Assembly (NCBI GenBank): GCA_963730365.1
Contig: CAVSRM010000008.1
Location: 1 to 64,000, forward strand
DNA from: Fodinibacter sp963730365
GTDB lineage: Bacteria; Actinomycetota; Actinomycetes; Actinomycetales; Dermatophilaceae
Direction: 5' to 3'
DNA: 64,000 bases
Translations under genes and position numbers: made by a program
The notes under the pieces: model-generated
Seen by the model: only the letters and a program-made list of their open reading frames with translations
Databases searched by the model: none
What the model was told of the DNA's origin: nothing
Part shown: positions 63,634 through 64,000 of the stretch, one piece after another
Layout of the letters: each line of letters begins with the position of its first letter
How positions within the stretch are numbered: the stretch's first letter is position 1

Positions 63634-64000
63634 CGCGGGCCCCACTCCGGTGGCGGCACACCCGGCGCCTGGACGCGCCGACGGCCTGGCGACTTCGCGG
63701 ACTCGTGCCCTTCGCCGGGCTCCTTGCCTCCGGGCCACGGCTTGCTCGCCCGGGCGGCGAGCTGGAAGGACTTGCGCAGCGGTGTTCCCTCGAAGCCCTC
63801 TGGCAGCAGGAGGGGCCGGATCGGCGAGCCGCTACCGTCGTCGAACCCGGTGAAGTCGATGCCGAACATCTCGTAGGTCTCGCGCTCGTGCCATGCGGCC
63901 CCGGCGAACTCGGCGGTGATGGACTCCAGCGGCTCGTCGGGCGGGATCCGGGTCACGAGGAGGAGGCCGCGCAGGCTGCCGGGGGCGGAGACGTCGAGCA
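63630..64000 (-). CDS. nuoC: NADH-quinone oxidoreductase subunit C (5' part outside window)
   Basis: The frame is open to the right edge. It contains LLLVTRIPPDEPLESIT and the 30-kDa-subunit signature HERETYEMFGIDFTG, then PIRPLLLPEGFEGTPLRKSF and a short Lys/Gly-rich tail. The usual GHP after FTG reads FDDG. It joins the quinone-module peripheral arm. Its stop overlaps the nuoH GTG. The N-terminus lies beyond the window. Confidence 0.9.
   Translation of the reverse strand, partial: LDVSAPGSLRGLLLVTRIPPDEPLESITAEFAGAAWHERETYEMFGIDFTGFDDGSGSPIRPLLLPEGFEGTPLRKSFQLAARASKPWPGGKEPGEGHESAKSPGRRRVQAPGVPPPEWGPR

Overview
The window is high-GC actinobacterial chromosome. Alternative GTG starts, four-base ATGA/GTGA gene overlaps, an F420-type nitroreductase fold, a class II GATase and a complex I cluster without an NADH module between nuoC and nuoH all fit Micrococcales, perhaps an Intrasporangiaceae-like genus. 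The genus is an inference and was not tested.

Layout: (1) 1-2.7 kb: C-terminal part of an exported membrane protein, tRNA-Tyr and a YajQ-family protein. (2) 2.7-3.9 kb: an IS5-family element sitting between two identical 60-bp repeats. (3) 3.9-10.8 kb: a MoxR/Mg-chelatase-like ATPase with a VWA partner, a class II glutamine amidotransferase, an HSL-type esterase and a deazaflavin-type nitroreductase. (4) 10.8-14.7 kb: a decayed accessory patch with an orphan RHH antitoxin beside a frameshifted toxin-like gene, a broken tyrosine recombinase, and a GH13 amylase split by an IS256-family element. (5) 15-21.2 kb: minus-strand membrane genes, namely a K+ channel, a glycine-rich mini-membrane protein, a coupled four-gene operon (zinc ribbon, CPBP protease, MFS, bactofilin-like) and a DUF6544-like pair. 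(6) 21.4-30.7 kb: two ABC-2 exporters separated by an IS3 scar, a serine hydrolase, a membrane-tethered alpha/beta hydrolase and a divergent NarL-type two-component system. (7) 30.8-33 kb: an IS graveyard and an apparently intact IS110-family element with a strongly structured leader. (8) 33-42.6 kb: an ABC exporter coupled to a Nudix/phosphatase protein with an altered active site, an IS3 scar, a DinB protein, a flavoprotein and a CEO-synthase-like dehydrogenase coupled to a 44-aa basic protein. (9) 42.7-46.8 kb: pepN, a polytopic protein and a haloalkane dehalogenase-like hydrolase. (10) 46.9-54.4 kb: an amino-sugar cluster (ROK regulator with a perfect 21-bp palindrome, ABC importer, GH3 hexosaminidase, ROK kinase, nagB). 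(11) 54.4-64 kb: a quinone-type oxidoreductase, htpX and nuoN-M-L-K-J-I-H-C reading leftwards.

Functionally, the amino-sugar cluster forms a complete import, trimming, phosphorylation and deamination route except for nagA. The 23.7-30.7 kb block looks like an envelope-stress or peptide-resistance module under its own sensor-regulator. The complex I block is translationally coupled throughout and passes from nuoC straight to nuoH. No CRISPR array, rRNA or complete prophage was seen. The most unusual items are the structured leader of the IS110 element, which pairs over the transposase start, the hydrolase/ABC/two-component divergon, the coupled CPBP/bactofilin-like operon, and the nuoC-nuoH junction.
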